From Veillonella nakazawae (lineage in GTDB: Bacteria; Bacillota; Negativicutes; Veillonellales; Veillonellaceae): 64,000 bases of DNA. Position 1 is the first letter of the stretch. Each line of letters begins with the position of its first letter. The stretch lies in the NCBI RefSeq assembly GCF_013393365.1, contig NZ_AP022321.1, positions 530,001 to 594,000 on the forward strand, read 5' to 3'. Under the pieces are notes generated by a model. It ran no database searches, was not told the DNA's origin, and was given only the letters and a program-made list of their open reading frames with translations. Positions 34,111 to 43,407 of this stretch are shown here, piece after piece. Position numbers and translations under genes: made by a program.

Positions 34111-35127
34111 ATGAGTACATTTCCTCAAAAACATATAGATATTGTTGGCATAGGTGCCAGTACATTAGATCGATTTATCGTCGTCGATCATTATCCTACA
34201 GGTCGTGAGGTACAACAAGTCGTATCGTCTACTACAGATGGTGGTGGGCCAGTGGCTACAGCACTAGCGGTAGCAGGAAAATATGGTGCCCGTACCGCTA
34301 TAATTGATAGCATTGGTGATGACATGGTAGGTCGTCATATATTAGATGACTTTGAAAAATACAATGTTAATACAGAGGCAATTCAAGTTGAACGCGGTGC
34401 GAAGAGCGGTGTGGCAACAATCCTCGTAAAACAGAGTACTGGTGAGCGTGCTGTATTTTTTGAACGGTCTACTGCAACTGAGCCTGAGTTTTTAGATACC
34501 CATAAGCAGCTGATAGGATCTGCCTATATTCTGCATATCAATGGTCGACATCGCCAACTCATGCGCTCTGCTATGGCCGTTGCAAAAGAGGTAGGCACTA
34601 TCATTTCTTTAGATGGTGGTGCTCAGCGTTACGATGAAGACATGAAGCCTATTACTGAAGCCAGTCACATCGTTATCGTAGCTCGTGATTATGCTGAAAA
34701 ATATACGGGCACAACTAATCTAAAAGAGGCTTGTCGTATCATTCATGAACGAGGTGCATGTATTGCAGGTGTTACGGATGGTGCAAATGGTAGTTATTTT
34801 GTTTGGCCTGATGGAACATTTTATCGATGTGAACCATTTACTCAATCTACCGTAGTAGATACAACGGGGGCTGGGGATAGCTTTCATGGTGCTTTTCTAG
34901 CTAATTTAGTATATACAATTAATCATATGAAGGGGCAAGACACAACTTCGACGACTAAGCATGACCGTGCATCTATACATGCTGTAGAGTTGCTCAAAGC
35001 TTGTGCACATTCTGATTTAGAGAAGGCCGCTATTTTTGCATCTGCAGTAGCTTCTTTAAATACACAAGGCATAGGCGGGCGCAGTCCACTACCAACGTTA
35101 AAGTCAGTGCAGGAACTAATAGGATAG
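34111..35127 (+). CDS. PfkB-family carbohydrate kinase
   Basis: The 338-residue ribokinase-fold enzyme phosphorylates a sugar or nucleoside with ATP. The N-terminus has GIGASTLDRFIVVDHYPTG and a GGGPVATALA acceptor-site strand. The C-terminus has the PfkB signature 2, DTTGAGDSFHGAFLANL, with the catalytic Asp in GAGD. The substrate cannot be assigned. It lies ten bases before the potassium transporter genes and may be co-transcribed with them, without obvious functional link. Confidence 0.85.
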   Translation: MSTFPQKHIDIVGIGASTLDRFIVVDHYPTGREVQQVVSSTTDGGGPVATALAVAGKYGARTAIIDSIGDDMVGRHILDDFEKYNVNTEAIQVERGAKSGVATILVKQSTGERAVFFERSTATEPEFLDTHKQLIGSAYILHINGRHRQLMRSAMAVAKEVGTIISLDGGAQRYDEDMKPITEASHIVIVARDYAEKYTGTTNLKEACRIIHERGACIAGVTDGANGSYFVWPDGTFYRCEPFTQSTVVDTTGAGDSFHGAFLANLVYTINHMKGQDTTSTTKHDRASIHAVELLKACAHSDLEKAAIFASAVASLNTQGIGGRSPLPTLKSVQELIG

Positions 35128-35137
35128 GACTATAGTT

Positions 35138-36499
35138 ATGTGGAAAAATACTTCAAAAAATCAAGTTCAGCAATATATGCAACAAAATCCTTATCGCCTA
35201 TTAGCCCTTAGCTTTTTTGCTACCATGACTATAGGGACGATATTACTCATGTTGCCCATATCACATGCTCAAGGCCTTAGTACAACGCTTGTAGATGCAG
35301 CTTTTACCGCAGTATCTTGTGTTTCTGTAACTGGATTGTCAACAGTAGATACCTATCATCATTGGTCCTTGTTTGGCAAAATCGTCATGGTAATCCTTAT
35401 CCAATTAGGTGGTTTAGGGATTGTTTCCTTTACCACTATTATTGCTCTAGTATTAGGGCGACGGGTAGGTCTGAAAAATCGCGTGCTTTTGTCAGAAGAT
35501 GTAGGGCAAGATGGCATGAAAGGGCTTCTACACATTACGAAGAAGCTAACCATTTATACCTTTTGTGTCGAAATAATTGGGGGTATTATCTATACCATTC
35601 AGCTATATCCCTATATTGGTGATGCTGCTTTATATACGGGGATTATGCAATCTATTTCCAGCTTTTGTAATGCAGGATTTATATTCTTTGATAATGATCT
35701 ACCTTATGCTATGGTGGGCGATGTATTATTTAATATGAATACAATGGCCCTTATTGTAATAGGTGGTTTTGGGTATCTCGCAACTTTTGATATTTGGTCG
35801 CATCGCAAGCTACGACGATTTGTAGATTTAAAACTACATACAAAAATAATGTTAGTTGGTACAACGGCGCTCATCCTTTTAGGGACTATTATTTTCTTGG
35901 GGGTTGAGTGGGCGAATCCCAAAACGTTTGGTCCTTTACCTATATGGAACAAGATCATGGCATCTCTGTTTCAATCGATTACACCTCGTACAGCGGGGAT
36001 TGCAACTGTAGATTATAATGATTTACATCCAATTACACTGTTTATTACCATCATTTTTATGTTTATTGGGGCAGGTCCTAACTCTACAGGGGGCGGTGTT
36101 AAGATTAGTACTATTGCCGTCGCTTTTCTAGCATCGCGTACATTATTTAATAACCGTTCTGATACAGAGGTTTTTGAACGTCGTATCTCGTTGATTACTG
36201 TACTTAAGGCAAATGGGATAATCTTTTTATCTATCCTTTTTGTTTTATTTGCTACTTGTTATTTGGCTTGGGATGAGCCATATGACTTTATTCGACTGCT
36301 TTTTGAGGTAACTTCTGCCTTTGGGACCGTAGGTCTTACAACGGGTATTACACCTAATTTATCTGAAAGTAGTAAATGGGTGTTGATGCTTGTTATGTTT
36401 ACAGGTCGTGTAGGGGTTATGACTGTTATTGGTACTTGGGCGCTAAGAACGGCACCGACTAAACCAATTAGCTATGCAGAAGAGCGTGTATTGTTATAA
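35138..36499 (+). CDS. Potassium uptake membrane protein (TrkH/KtrB)
   Basis: The 453-residue transporter of the TrkH/KtrB superfamily has four membrane-pore-membrane repeats. Selectivity-filter regions are visible at TAVSCVSVTGLSTVDT (about 55-70), SSFCNAGF (about 175), TPRTAGIATVDY (about 290) and TSAFGTVGLTTGITPNLS (about 395-410). Its regulator gene trkA follows after 34 bases. It mediates cation-dependent K+ uptake. Confidence 0.92.
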   Translation: MWKNTSKNQVQQYMQQNPYRLLALSFFATMTIGTILLMLPISHAQGLSTTLVDAAFTAVSCVSVTGLSTVDTYHHWSLFGKIVMVILIQLGGLGIVSFTTIIALVLGRRVGLKNRVLLSEDVGQDGMKGLLHITKKLTIYTFCVEIIGGIIYTIQLYPYIGDAALYTGIMQSISSFCNAGFIFFDNDLPYAMVGDVLFNMNTMALIVIGGFGYLATFDIWSHRKLRRFVDLKLHTKIMLVGTTALILLGTIIFLGVEWANPKTFGPLPIWNKIMASLFQSITPRTAGIATVDYNDLHPITLFITIIFMFIGAGPNSTGGGVKISTIAVAFLASRTLFNNRSDTEVFERRISLITVLKANGIIFLSILFVLFATCYLAWDEPYDFIRLLFEVTSAFGTVGLTTGITPNLSESSKWVLMLVMFTGRVGVMTVIGTWALRTAPTKPISYAEERVLL

Positions 36500-36533
36500 A
36501 AATAGATTAGATTGAATATAAAAGAGGTCATAT

Positions 36534-37184
36534 ATGAAACATAAAACGATAGCAGTAATAGGTCTTGGTCAATTTGGTGGCACTGTTGCCAAGATGTTAG
36601 CTTCCATGGAGCATGAGGTATTAGGTGTAGATATTGATCCAGAAGTTGTACAGAAAATTTCGCCATTTATAACACATGCTATAGTTGCAGATACAACTGA
36701 TGAAGAGGCAATCAAAGAATTGGCCCTAAGCCAGTTTGATATGGTTATTGTGGCTATAGGTGGAAATCTTCAAGCTAATTTAATGACAGCTATGCTTCTT
36801 AAAGAATTAAATGCACCTAAAATTGTGGCCAAGGCTGAAAATAATATACAAGGCAAAATGCTTCATAAAATAGGTGTAGATCAAGTGATTTACCCTGAAT
36901 ACGATATGGCATTACGCCTCGTACAGTTTTTAACTAGAGACCATGTGATGGATTATTTACAACTATCTAAAAATATTAGTCTCATAGAAATTAAGGTGCC
37001 AACATTCTTGGTAGGATCTAATTTAAAGGATTCTAATTTGCGTGAGAAATATAATCTTAATGCAGTAGGCATAAGACGCGGTGAAGATTTAGAAGTTCCA
37101 CCAAACCCAATTACCATTCTCGGTGAAGATGATAAATTATTAGTAATTGGGAATAATTCTGATTTAGATGCATTAACGGTGTAG
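36534..37184 (+). CDS. trkA: Potassium uptake regulator TrkA/KtrA (RCK)
   Basis: The 216-residue cytosolic ring subunit gates the K+ channel. The Rossmann domain starts with AVIGLGQFGGTVAKMLASM and binds nucleotide (NAD(H) or ATP/ADP); the acidic turn is GVDIDPE. A TrkA-C domain occupies about residues 135-216. The length fits the single-RCK KtrA type. AAAGAGG lies before the ATG. A terminator follows at 37250. Confidence 0.92.
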   Translation: MKHKTIAVIGLGQFGGTVAKMLASMEHEVLGVDIDPEVVQKISPFITHAIVADTTDEEAIKELALSQFDMVIVAIGGNLQANLMTAMLLKELNAPKIVAKAENNIQGKMLHKIGVDQVIYPEYDMALRLVQFLTRDHVMDYLQLSKNISLIEIKVPTFLVGSNLKDSNLREKYNLNAVGIRRGEDLEVPPNPITILGEDDKLLVIGNNSDLDALTV

Positions 37185-37249
37185 TAAGTATACGAAAGAG
37201 ATATAATTATATCGAAAAAATGTGATACAATAAAAATAGAATTCAGTAT

Positions 37250-37278
37250 AGGCCATACGTATTCGTATGGCCTTTTTA
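37250..37278 (+). terminator. Terminator after trkA
   Basis: AGGCCATACG/CGTATGGCCT around TATT, then T residues. It ends 20 bases before the next start codon. Confidence 0.85.
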
Positions 37279-37297
37279 AATAGAAATGAAGGTTAGT

Positions 37298-38104
37298 ATG
37301 ACAGAAGAACAATACATAACGGCGCTGACCAATAACCCCCATGGAATTCGGAATATTCCAAACCCTACAGAAGCAATGCAACTTACCTGCGTAGCTCAAA
37401 ATGGCATGTTGTTGCAATACATTAAAGAACCTACCGAAAAGGTTATTGAAACGGCGCTTTCACAATCACCACGAGCCATACAATTCGTGGAACATCCTAC
37501 AGAAGAACTATTACAGGCCTTGGTGAAAAAAGATTGGGCTGTTTTAGAATATATCGATACCCCATCCGATGCAGTTGTTCAATGTGCACTCAATCAATCT
37601 GGGTGGGCTATTCGCTATATTGCAAATCCATCTGAAGCACTGCAGTTAGAAGCTGTAAAGTCTAACTACGATGCTTTGCAATATATTAAGGAGCCTAGTG
37701 AAGCCGTACAATTGCAAGCAGTTAAAGAGAATTACTTGGCATTACGTTATATTGATGAGCCTAGCGTAGCCGTATTAGAAGCAGCAGTTAAACAAGATTC
37801 TCAAGCGATGCGGCAAATTACAAAGCTTACAAAGGACTTGGCATTGCACCTATTTGGTGTAAGTGCTGCCACACTAGGGTATATACCAAATAATTTAGGT
37901 GTCACTGTGGACGAAATTAAATCGATCATCATTAGCGCCATCTCTAGTGATACAGCTGATGAAGACTATATTCGTGAATTGATTAACAACCAAGCTATCG
38001 GTGGTCGCCAATCTAAATGGCATATCGACCTATTGTCACTTATAGACGCTTATGGAACTAGGGCTGTTAAGAAAATTGCAGTCAGTGAATATTTGAAGTA
38101 TTAG
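37298..38104 (+). CDS. Solenoid protein with eight 22-residue repeats
   Basis: The 268-residue protein has eight consecutive repeats of about 22 residues (residues 1-178) with consensus [ST]EAV-LxAVxxNxxALxYIxxP. Clear copies are SEALQLEAVKSNYDALQYI and SEAVQLQAVKENYLALRYI. They resemble DUF4116-type alpha-solenoid repeats, which usually bind proteins. A non-repeat C-terminal domain of about 90 residues follows. I start at the second ATG (MTEEQY), which has GAAGG upstream. It is 13 bases from the MoxR-type gene, so it probably recruits a client for that machine (inferred). Confidence 0.75.
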   Translation: MTEEQYITALTNNPHGIRNIPNPTEAMQLTCVAQNGMLLQYIKEPTEKVIETALSQSPRAIQFVEHPTEELLQALVKKDWAVLEYIDTPSDAVVQCALNQSGWAIRYIANPSEALQLEAVKSNYDALQYIKEPSEAVQLQAVKENYLALRYIDEPSVAVLEAAVKQDSQAMRQITKLTKDLALHLFGVSAATLGYIPNNLGVTVDEIKSIIISAISSDTADEDYIRELINNQAIGGRQSKWHIDLLSLIDAYGTRAVKKIAVSEYLKY

Positions 38105-38117
38105 AAATGGAGACACA

Positions 38118-39218
38118 ATGAACTTTATAGATACAATGGCAAGTGTAGAATTAGTGCTTGCTGCTAATCAAGTGCCTTTGCTCGTTGGTGAAACGGGCAT
38201 TGGTAAAACATCTCTTGCGGCACGCGTAGCTACTGTGCATGACTGGGAATTGGTAACCATTGATGGAAATCTTTTAAAAGAAGGTGAAATTGGTGGTTTA
38301 CCAACTGTAGAATCTGTAACACATACAGATGGTCGTGGTAACACACATTCTGTAAAGACTACAGTGTATGCTGTACATCATACGTTGGAACATGTGGCTC
38401 AAGCTGTGGATAAAGGTCGTCAAGTATTACTGTTTATCGATGAAATTAACCGTGCTGAACATGCAGTACAACAGGAGTTAATGAATCTTATCTTGAATCG
38501 TGAAATCAATGGCTTCTCTTTAAGTGATCAAGTGCGTATCATCGCCGCTATGAACCCTGAGGATTCTTTTGACTACCAAACTATCGACATGGACCCGGCA
38601 CAACAAAACCGTTTTGTATGGCTCTATATGAATGCTGATTATATGCAATGGATTGACTGGGCTATAAGTGCTGGTATTGAGGAAAAAGTTATCGAATTCA
38701 TTTCTTCCTATCCAGAGTATTTAAATCAACGACATGAAGATGATATTGATGCGACACCACGCTCCTTTGAACGCGTATCTGGCCTGTATACGATTTATAA
38801 AAACCAAGAAGATTCAGCCTATAGTCGCGATGTATTTATGAATGTTATCCGCGGTAATGTAGGTAAACTCATTGCCGAGGCGTTTGTAAACTTTATCGAG
38901 TCAGACCAAGAACCACTTATTACCTTTGATGATGTATTGGTGGCGGTTCAAAAGCCAGGGGCCATTATGTCTATGGCTGAACAGGTTAAAGGTGAAAGTC
39001 CAACACGCTTATACGTAGCGGCTAAAAATATGTTGCATCGTTTAAACCGCAATAGCAATGCCGAAGAAGTTCATCACTTCATTGAATTCCTTACATTGTA
39101 TCCAGGTGATCTACGCGTAGCAGTTATGAAAGACTTGCGTAACACATACGAACGTGTTTTCGCTTATGCCATTGAAGATGACTTGTTCATCGATACCTTC
39201 TTTGAAGCACAAAAATAG
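38118..39218 (+). CDS. MoxR-type AAA+ ATPase
   Basis: The 366-residue ATPase has Walker A GETGIGKTSLAARVA (about 24-38), Walker B LLFIDEINRAEHAVQQELMNLI, sensor IIAAMNP and an arginine finger region QQNRFVWLYM. MoxR-type AAA+ proteins act as chaperones that remodel or activate targets together with vWA proteins. Here the vWA partner is the next gene and the solenoid protein precedes it. A GGAGA site lies before the ATG. Confidence 0.88.
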   Translation: MNFIDTMASVELVLAANQVPLLVGETGIGKTSLAARVATVHDWELVTIDGNLLKEGEIGGLPTVESVTHTDGRGNTHSVKTTVYAVHHTLEHVAQAVDKGRQVLLFIDEINRAEHAVQQELMNLILNREINGFSLSDQVRIIAAMNPEDSFDYQTIDMDPAQQNRFVWLYMNADYMQWIDWAISAGIEEKVIEFISSYPEYLNQRHEDDIDATPRSFERVSGLYTIYKNQEDSAYSRDVFMNVIRGNVGKLIAEAFVNFIESDQEPLITFDDVLVAVQKPGAIMSMAEQVKGESPTRLYVAAKNMLHRLNRNSNAEEVHHFIEFLTLYPGDLRVAVMKDLRNTYERVFAYAIEDDLFIDTFFEAQK

Positions 39219-39350
39219 TTCTGCTCCATAGTTAACTAAATGAAGCTGTCTATATGGATAAAGAAATTTAGCGAATGATTGGGGATACAATAACCAATAT
39301 ATAAAACATGATATACATAAAATCTGATGTTAAACGAAAAAGGAGGTGGA

Positions 39351-40997
39351 ATGATGCAACGAAATTTAGATAAAGATGATATTCGCGACGCCTCTGATTT
39401 ACTCACTCATATAGACGGGTGGGAGAAAACAGGTTCCTATGATGAGAAGGCCATCGAGGCTCTCGATCGTTGGCATGCAAAACGGGAGCGTATTCATCGT
39501 GAAGCAGAGGCCTTGTACACGCAAATCTATGCTGCTTACGAAGCCTATGTAGATAGTTATGAAGCACAACATCATAGCATGGAACCAGAACGCATAGCGG
39601 CAGACTTGATGAACCATAATATGTCTGATAGTCATATAGGGACCATAGGACGTGCCTTAGATGAGATACAAATTGAAGGCACCGATTTTGCGATAATGCA
39701 ACAAGCCGTAATGACACCTGCCTTTGAGCAACGATTATGGAATATTTTACATGATGTAAATAGCTTACTCCTTGAAGAGGACCAATTCTTTGGTTATTTC
39801 TATTTACAAATGGCTCATCGTATTCGTTTTGATATGACCAGTGCCTTCGGTATTAACTTAAAACAAGGTGGCTATGTATTATATGTAAATCCTTTTATCT
39901 TACTACGCCAGCCACCAGATGTTATGAAAGATGGCATTAAGCGTGAAATTCTTCATATTATTTCTGCACATTTGATGCGCGTAAAAACATTGAGTCAAAG
40001 CTTTAATAAAACGGCCGTACATATGGCGATGGATATGGTTGTAAATGACTACTTAGAACATGTTGATCGTGATGCGGTTACTGTAGCCAATGTAAATGAA
40101 CGTTTTGGATTGATGCTCAAACGATTCCGTACCATTGAGTATTACGCCAAGGCCATCGATAAGGCGATGAAGGAAAAGCCTGAACTCTTTGTACCTGTAG
40201 ATAATTCTGATACAGCTGTAGCTATGGAGTTTGACTCTCAAACTAGCCATGATATTTGGGATGAATCTGATTCCATTGATACGGATACGATGGACCAAAT
40301 TACGGAGCGCTATATCAACGAAGCCTCAAAAGGTGATATGGAAGGGTATGTGAAGAGTCTCATCGATACCTTCCAAAAGACGCGTCGTGCTCTTCCGTGG
40401 TATTTCTACCTTAAAAAGCTTATGGGCAAGGTAGCAAGTGGGTACAAAAAAACGACGATGCGTCGCAATCGTCGTCAACCTGAGCGCTTGGAGTTGTCTG
40501 GTACCTTGCGTCAACATAAAGCTAATGTATGGGTTGCTCTCGATATGAGTGGTAGTATTACCGATGCAGAGTTTACGAACGCCTTAGAACAAGTACTGCA
40601 AATTGTACATGCCTATAACCATCGCATCACCGTTGTAGAATGTGATAATGAGGTGCGCCGTACTTATACGATGGAATCAGTAAAAGATGTAAAGCCTCGC
40701 CTTGATGTGCGCGGTGCAACAGCTTTCTCGCCAGTATTTTCTTTAGCCAATCAAAACCGTGTGGATTTATTGGTTTACTTCACGGATGGCAAAGGCGAGG
40801 AACGATTACGAGAGGCTCCGAAAGGGTATAAGGTTTTATGGGTTCTTACAGGGGAAAATCCTCAACTATCTCTTCATAATCCGTATGGCATGGTTCGTGA
40901 ACTAGGTTATGTGGGTGTAGATGAAACACAAGATATAGATGAATTTGTACGTATGTCTAGTCGTAGTGGCTTTTCTATGGCTAACCAAGAGGTTTAG
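39351..40997 (+). CDS. vWA-domain protein with altered DUF2201 peptidase-like domain
   Basis: The product (548 residues) has an N-terminal predicted metallopeptidase-like domain of the DUF2201/COG3864 type and a C-terminal von Willebrand A domain. The vWA MIDAS is complete: DMSGS, GATAFSP and FTDGKGE. The expected HExxH zinc motif is REILH (Arg198-Glu199, His202, His207), so one zinc ligand is lost and the domain is probably not a working protease. AGGAGG at 39341-39346 supports ATG 39351 or 39354. It pairs with the MoxR-type ATPase upstream. Confidence 0.82.
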   Translation: MMQRNLDKDDIRDASDLLTHIDGWEKTGSYDEKAIEALDRWHAKRERIHREAEALYTQIYAAYEAYVDSYEAQHHSMEPERIAADLMNHNMSDSHIGTIGRALDEIQIEGTDFAIMQQAVMTPAFEQRLWNILHDVNSLLLEEDQFFGYFYLQMAHRIRFDMTSAFGINLKQGGYVLYVNPFILLRQPPDVMKDGIKREILHIISAHLMRVKTLSQSFNKTAVHMAMDMVVNDYLEHVDRDAVTVANVNERFGLMLKRFRTIEYYAKAIDKAMKEKPELFVPVDNSDTAVAMEFDSQTSHDIWDESDSIDTDTMDQITERYINEASKGDMEGYVKSLIDTFQKTRRALPWYFYLKKLMGKVASGYKKTTMRRNRRQPERLELSGTLRQHKANVWVALDMSGSITDAEFTNALEQVLQIVHAYNHRITVVECDNEVRRTYTMESVKDVKPRLDVRGATAFSPVFSLANQNRVDLLVYFTDGKGEERLREAPKGYKVLWVLTGENPQLSLHNPYGMVRELGYVGVDETQDIDEFVRMSSRSGFSMANQEV

Positions 40998-41066
40998 GCT
41001 GCTTTATAAAGGTGAGCATTGATATATTTTGGTTTAACCTAGAGATGTGTTTATAAAAGCATATAA

Positions 41067-41098
41067 AAATGACGCAATTCCTTAGAATTGCGTCATTT
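41067..41098. terminator. Bidirectional terminator between convergent genes
   Basis: A 14-bp perfect stem (AAATGACGCAATTC with GAATTGCGTCATTT) around CTTA. Confidence 0.85.
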
Positions 41099-41121
41099 CT
41101 ACGTAGATGTTATTTTTTATT

Positions 41122-41799
41122 TTAGTTATTGAGCTCGATAGAGGAACCTGGATCGATAATGAGGGCTGTTTGATTATATTTGCCTTCAACTAAGCTTGTA
41201 AATACACCTGGTTCACGGTCGATAACAGGCCATGTTTTGTAGTGAATTGGAATGGAGATACGCGCTTTTACATAAGAAGCAGCAAGAGCTGCATCTTCAA
41301 CGCCCATCGTGAAGTTATCACCAATAGGAAGTAAAGCGTAGTCAATATCTCCAAAGCGATTCAATAATTTCATATCGCTAAAGAGTGCTGTATCACCTGC
41401 AAAGTATACAATATCTCCATAGAAATCTACGATACAACCTGCTGCATGACCACCAGGGATACCAGCACCGTGGAAGGCTGGAACTATGCGAACAGAACCG
41501 AATTCAAAGTCAAATTTACCGCCTAAATGCATAGCGTGTGTACGACAACCAGCAGCTGCTGCTTTACCTGCTACCTCTGCAGTAGAGATAACGAGCGCAT
41601 CATTTGTTTTAGCAATGAAATCTGTATCGCCATAGTGGTCATCGTGACCATGGCTGACAAAGATATATTGGCATTTGATATCTTCTTTTTTTGCGATATC
41701 CCATGTATTACCTGTTAAGAATGGGTCGAAAATCATGGACACATCACCGCGTGTTAGCATAAAGCAAGCATGACCGAAATAAGTTAGTTTTGTTTTCAT
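41122..41799 (-). CDS. UPF0173 metal-dependent hydrolase
   Basis: The 225-residue metallo-beta-lactamase-fold protein is of the UPF0173 (YtkL) type. The metal-binding motif is SHGHDDHYGD near residue 51, with further ligands in FHGAGIPGGH, FAGDTALF and IPIHYKTW. The natural substrate is unknown. I start at MKTKLTYFGHACF because AAGGAAGG precedes it and this is the family start; a 30-residue extension upstream is not family-like. Confidence 0.9.
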   Translation of the reverse strand: MKTKLTYFGHACFMLTRGDVSMIFDPFLTGNTWDIAKKEDIKCQYIFVSHGHDDHYGDTDFIAKTNDALVISTAEVAGKAAAAGCRTHAMHLGGKFDFEFGSVRIVPAFHGAGIPGGHAAGCIVDFYGDIVYFAGDTALFSDMKLLNRFGDIDYALLPIGDNFTMGVEDAALAASYVKARISIPIHYKTWPVIDREPGVFTSLVEGKYNQTALIIDPGSSIELNN

Positions 41800-41907
41800 A
41801 GGAACACTTCCTTCCTTATACATATAAATCTTAATTCTATTGTATAATATAACTAATGAAAATAAAACTATTGATGATAATTTATGCATAATTAGTAAGG
41901 ATATAGT

Positions 41908-42420
41908 ATGGATTTAACACATTTTGATCAAGATGGTAATGCTTGGATGGTGGACGTATCCGATAAGGATATCACATCCCGCACAGCCATCGCAGAAGGA
42001 TTCATAGCAATCAATGATGTAATTTATGAGCGCATTGCTGGAGGTACTATAAAAAAGGGCGATGTCCTTAGTGTTGCGCAACTAGCTGCTATTATGGGGG
42101 CTAAGCAAACGAGCAATCTCATTCCTCTTTGTCATCCATTAGCGCTCACAAAGGTTGAGGTTCACTGCTCTTTAGTAGATGGTGAAAGCCCTGCTTGCAC
42201 TGATGAAAATCATAACAAGGCCGTCAAGGTACGTGCCATCGTTAAGACTACTGGAAAAACGGGCGTTGAAATGGAGGCCCTTACAGCTGTACAAGTGGGC
42301 TTGCTCACCGTATACGATATGTGTAAGGCCATTGATAAAGGCATGATTATGGGACCTACATACCTCGTAGAAAAAGAAGGCGGGAAAAGTGGACATTTTG
42401 TGCGTTCCTTTGTAGAATAA
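41908..42420 (+). CDS. moaC: Cyclic pyranopterin monophosphate synthase MoaC
   Basis: MoaC converts the MoaA product to cPMP, the first intermediate of molybdenum cofactor synthesis. The 170-residue sequence has the family motifs MVDVSDKDITSRTAIAEG, GAKQTSNLIPLCHPL and TGVEMEALTAVQVGLLTVYDMCKA. No other moa gene is in the window. TAAGGA precedes the ATG. It starts close to and divergent from the UPF0173 gene. Confidence 0.95.
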   Translation: MDLTHFDQDGNAWMVDVSDKDITSRTAIAEGFIAINDVIYERIAGGTIKKGDVLSVAQLAAIMGAKQTSNLIPLCHPLALTKVEVHCSLVDGESPACTDENHNKAVKVRAIVKTTGKTGVEMEALTAVQVGLLTVYDMCKAIDKGMIMGPTYLVEKEGGKSGHFVRSFVE

Positions 42421-42448
42421 TATAGATATAAAGAATAGGGGAACGAAA

Positions 42449-42934
42449 ATGGAAATAGTACTTTATGAGCCAGAAATCCCTGGCAATACAGGAAATATAG
42501 CGCGTTTATGCGCAGCTAATCACATGACCCTACATCTTATCAAACCACTTGGTTTTTCTATCGACGATAAGCACGTGAAACGAGCTGGTCTCGATTATTG
42601 GCATTTGGTAGATGTACAGGTACATGAAAATATTCAAGAGTTGTATGCGAAATATCCTGATCGCAGATATTTCTACGCTACTACAAAAGCAAAGCATACC
42701 CACTCCGAGGTAAAGTATGAAATCGGAGATATGCTCGTATTCGGTCCTGAATCAAGAGGCTTGCCTGAAAGCTTATTAGAAGGTGTTGAAGAAACATGTA
42801 TTCGCATACCAATGGTAGATGAGGCGCGTTCTCTAAACTTATCTAACGCAGTAGCCATTATTGCGTATGAAGCTATGCGCCAACTTGATTATCCAGATCT
42901 TAAAGCCGAAGGCAACTGGATTCAACCTAAATAA
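42449..42934 (+). CDS. trmL: tRNA (cytidine/uridine-34 2'-O)-methyltransferase TrmL
   Basis: SPOUT methyltransferase of 161 residues that modifies the wobble base of tRNA-Leu. Motifs: YEPEIPGNTGNIARLCAAN at the N-terminus, FGPESRGLPESLLE, and the knot segment IPMVDEARSLNLSNAVAIIAYEAMRQL. The short length is normal for TrmL/CspR. It follows moaC by 28 bases. Confidence 0.94.
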   Translation: MEIVLYEPEIPGNTGNIARLCAANHMTLHLIKPLGFSIDDKHVKRAGLDYWHLVDVQVHENIQELYAKYPDRRYFYATTKAKHTHSEVKYEIGDMLVFGPESRGLPESLLEGVEETCIRIPMVDEARSLNLSNAVAIIAYEAMRQLDYPDLKAEGNWIQPK

Positions 42935-43038
42935 ATATACTTTCACCATTGAGATAGATACAATAAATATGTGTTAGAAATCCTACCCAATCTACATGAG
43001 AGGTAGTATTTCGACAGGTGTTGTTAGAGGAGGATATT

Positions 43039-43407
43039 ATGAACTACGATAAAGCTCATGATTTAGCTCACGCTATGCGTGAATCCGAAGAGTACAAAGA
43101 GTTAATGGCAGCTCAAGAGGCTTTGAAAGCTGATGCAGTAGCAGCGGCGTTGGTACGCACATTTATGGCACAACAAATGCAATGGGAATACGCAAAGTTG
43201 TCTGGTGCACCAGAAGCTGATGAATTGCAAAAGAAACAAGAGGAATTAATGCCTCAAATTCAAGAAAATGCTGCAGCGGCTGCTTATTTACAAGCACAAA
43301 TGCGTTGGAGCCAAATCTCTAATGATATTTATAAAATCATTAGCGAACCAATCACTGAGGGGATGAAAGTGTTAGATCATGGCGAACAACAACAACCAAA
43401 ACATTAA
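43039..43407 (+). CDS. YlbF/YmcA-family protein
   Basis: The 122-residue helical protein belongs to the Com_YlbF family, whose Bacillus members help RNase Y processing and competence. Helices are long and Ala/Gln-rich. I start at MNYDKAHDLAHAM because AGGAGG lies six bases upstream. It overlaps the murB start by 29 bases. Its role in this organism is unknown. Confidence 0.85.
   Translation: MNYDKAHDLAHAMRESEEYKELMAAQEALKADAVAAALVRTFMAQQMQWEYAKLSGAPEADELQKKQEELMPQIQENAAAAAYLQAQMRWSQISNDIYKIISEPITEGMKVLDHGEQQQPKH

Noticed and set aside
36953..37417. 154-codon minus-strand frame spanning the end of trkA and the solenoid gene
   Set aside because: It crosses a strong terminator and has no family match; both plus-strand genes are clear.
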